The notes beneath the pieces are model-generated. The model saw only the letters and a program-made list of their open reading frames with translations, made no database searches and was not told where the DNA came from. Source: Bacilli bacterium (GTDB taxonomy: Bacteria > Bacillota_I > Bacilli_A > RF39 > UBA660). Taken from it: a DNA stretch of 6,153 nt. Of this stretch, positions 5,260 to 6,153 are shown piece after piece (the first letter of the stretch is position 1; every line of letters starts with the position of its first letter). A program made the translations under genes and the position numbers. Location: positions 1 to 6,153 of the forward strand of contig JAGHGS010000021.1 in NCBI GenBank assembly GCA_017888105.1. The letters are read 5' to 3'.

Positions 5260-5998
5260 ATGAAAGTGCAAGAATTAGAGCAATTAAAACAAGAATTTAC
5301 TAAAATAAAAAATATGGGTTATGTTAAAAGTACAAGGAAAGGAGTAACCGGAGTTGGTAAAACATTTGAAGACTTAATAGGAAAATCAGAAGATACCAAA
5401 AGCATACCAGATTATCATGGAATTGAAATAAAAACTAAGATAGGATATAGTAAGTCCTATACCACGTTATTTAATTTGACACCCGAAGGCGAGTTGGAAA
5501 CACAGAGATTATGCAAAGATTATGGCTATCCAGATAAAATTTTTAAAGATAAAAAGGTATTAAACGTTTCAATAACAAAAAAGCCAACTTTAGTCGCAAA
5601 CAAATACTTTTTTAATTTAAAAGTAGACTATGATAAGCAAAAATTAATTTTAACAATTAAAAATAGATATAGCCATCTTTTAGAAGATAGGGTATATTGG
5701 AACTTTAAAACGCTAAAAGAAAAGGTAAACACAAAACTTCAATATGTAGCTTTAATCAATGCATGGCCAACCACAAGAAATAATATAACATATTATAAGT
5801 ATTATAAAATTATTTTTTATAAATTAAAGAGTTTTGACAAAATTTATTGAATTAATTGATAAAGATGTTATTCGAATCAGTTTAAAAATAGGAGTATATA
5901 AAGAAGGATTAAAAAAAGGCCTTCCTCATGATAGAGGAACAAGTTTTGAATTGAAAAGTCTTGATTTTTACAAGCTATTTGAACATATTTATATATGA
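5260..5998 (+). pseudogene. MvaI/BcnI-family restriction endonuclease, frameshifted
   Basis: The first frame runs 196 residues to a TGA at 5848-5850. The catalytic core of this MutH-like, monomeric PD-(D/E)xK family is present: E37 in KTFEDLIGK, then P50-D51 and E56-I-K58 in PDYHGIEIKTK, closely matching the recalled E36/D50/E55/K57 of MvaI. After K194 the family's C-terminal part continues in the next frame as 51 more codons (FIELIDKDVIRIS, then KIGVYKEG and HDRGTSFELK) to TGA at 5996-5998. Removing one A from AAAA at 5839-5842 restores a 245-residue protein, close to the family's usual size. The ATG is well supported by GGGAGG (5245-5250), 9 bases away. No methyltransferase gene lies next to it. 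The break may be a real inactivating mutation or an assembly error in a short A-run. MvaI and BcnI cut CCWGG and CCSGG; the specificity of this enzyme is not readable here. Confidence 0.85.
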
Positions 5999-6035
5999 TA
6001 ATGCATTTTGCTTGGATCAAGGGGATTTGCAGGCA
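5993..6035 (+). other. Degenerate tRNA-Pro-like remnant, inverted relative to the intact tRNA
   Basis: Aligned by eye with the intact tRNA-Pro on the other strand, this stretch shares TGCA (6002-6005), CAAGGGG (6018-6024) and TTGCAGG (6027-6033), in the same order and nearly the same spacing. About 26 of 31 tRNA positions match from TGCA onward, with about three gapped bases. An anticodon arm can still be drawn: TTTTG (6006-6010) pairs with CAAGG (6018-6022) around a 7-base loop with T33 and TGG at 6013-6015. The acceptor, D and T stems are not intact, so it is not a working tRNA. It overlaps the last codons of the broken endonuclease gene. Confidence 0.45.
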
Positions 6036-6069
6036 TAAAAAAATCTCATACATAGATGAGATGTTTTTT
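6036..6069. terminator. Bidirectional intrinsic terminator
   Basis: ATCTCAT (6043-6049) and ATGAGAT (6056-6062) form a perfect 7-bp stem with a 6-base loop. A run of seven A on the left (6037-6043) and six T on the right (6064-6069) give a U-tract to transcripts from both sides. It would end both the endonuclease gene and the minus-strand tRNA. Confidence 0.85.
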
Positions 6070-6075
6070 CAAAAA

Positions 6076-6152
6076 TGGTCGAGAAGACAGGATTTGAACC
6101 TGCAACCCCTTGGTCCCAAACCAAGTGCACTACCAAATTGTGCTACTTCTCG
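6076..6152 (-). tRNA. tRNA-Pro(UGG)
   Basis: On the minus strand the 77-base sequence folds as a full cloverleaf. The acceptor stem is CGAGAAG/CTTCTCG, with discriminator A and encoded CCA (6078-6076). The D arm is GCAC/GTGC, the anticodon stem CTTGG/CCAAG with 7-base loop TTTGGGA (anticodon TGG), and the T arm GCAGG/CCTGT with loop TTCAAAT. UGG reads proline codons. Its promoter, or other genes of a tRNA cluster, would lie beyond the right edge of the window. Confidence 0.97.
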
Positions 6153-6153
6153 A

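Noticed and set aside
5839..5850. Programmed +1 frameshift in the endonuclease gene
   Set aside because: AAAA would allow re-pairing, but there is no rare codon, stimulatory structure or known family precedent visible. A single-base insertion is the simpler reading, so this is kept only as a possibility.
1..6153. CRISPR arrays, insertion sequences and integrase genes
   Set aside because: No spaced direct repeats, transposase or recombinase motifs were seen on either strand. The only hints of mobility are the broken restriction gene and the tRNA remnant.

Overview
The window is about 30% G+C, uses the standard bacterial code (TGG for Trp, TGA as a true stop), and has strong AGGAGG-type ribosome binding sites and short intergenic gaps. 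This suggests a low-GC Gram-positive bacterium (Bacillota, perhaps an uncultured gut Bacilli lineage). The lineage is inferred from gene content and composition, not established.

Layout. At 1-1010 on the minus strand lies a glycoside hydrolase family 3 (NagZ-like) gene, cut at its C-terminus by the window edge. A 91-bp divergent promoter region separates it from a plus-strand operon: a short NfeD-like membrane protein (1102-1521), an SPFH/stomatin-QmcA protein (1521-2408, overlapping by one base) and a UDG-superfamily deoxyinosine glycosylase (2427-2897). Next come two single-gene units, each with its own promoter and intrinsic terminator: a prepilin-like protein (start 3000) and a membrane-anchored thioredoxin-fold protein with a CTYC motif (3443-4003). 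A second operon (4106-5107) encodes an unrecognised membrane-anchored protein, a lipoprotein with a probable Ig-like domain and a 33-residue ORF, and ends at a strong hairpin. The right end holds a MvaI/BcnI-type restriction endonuclease gene broken by a one-base frameshift (5260-5998), a degenerate tRNA-Pro-like sequence on the plus strand, a bidirectional terminator, and an intact tRNA-Pro(UGG) on the minus strand.

How the genes fit together. NfeD and SPFH proteins are an established pair forming membrane microdomain scaffolds. The prepilin-like, thioredoxin-like, anchored and lipoprotein products all point to the outer face of the membrane, so 3000-4990 reads as a cell-envelope cluster, although no shared pathway is visible. 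The broken endonuclease has no methyltransferase beside it. With the tRNA gene and an inverted tRNA-like remnant next to it, it looks like a decaying acquired segment.

I found no clear new multi-gene system. The points most worth checking are the inverted tRNA-Pro remnant, the frameshifted orphan endonuclease, and the Asp-to-Asn change in the catalytic dyad of the GH3 enzyme.
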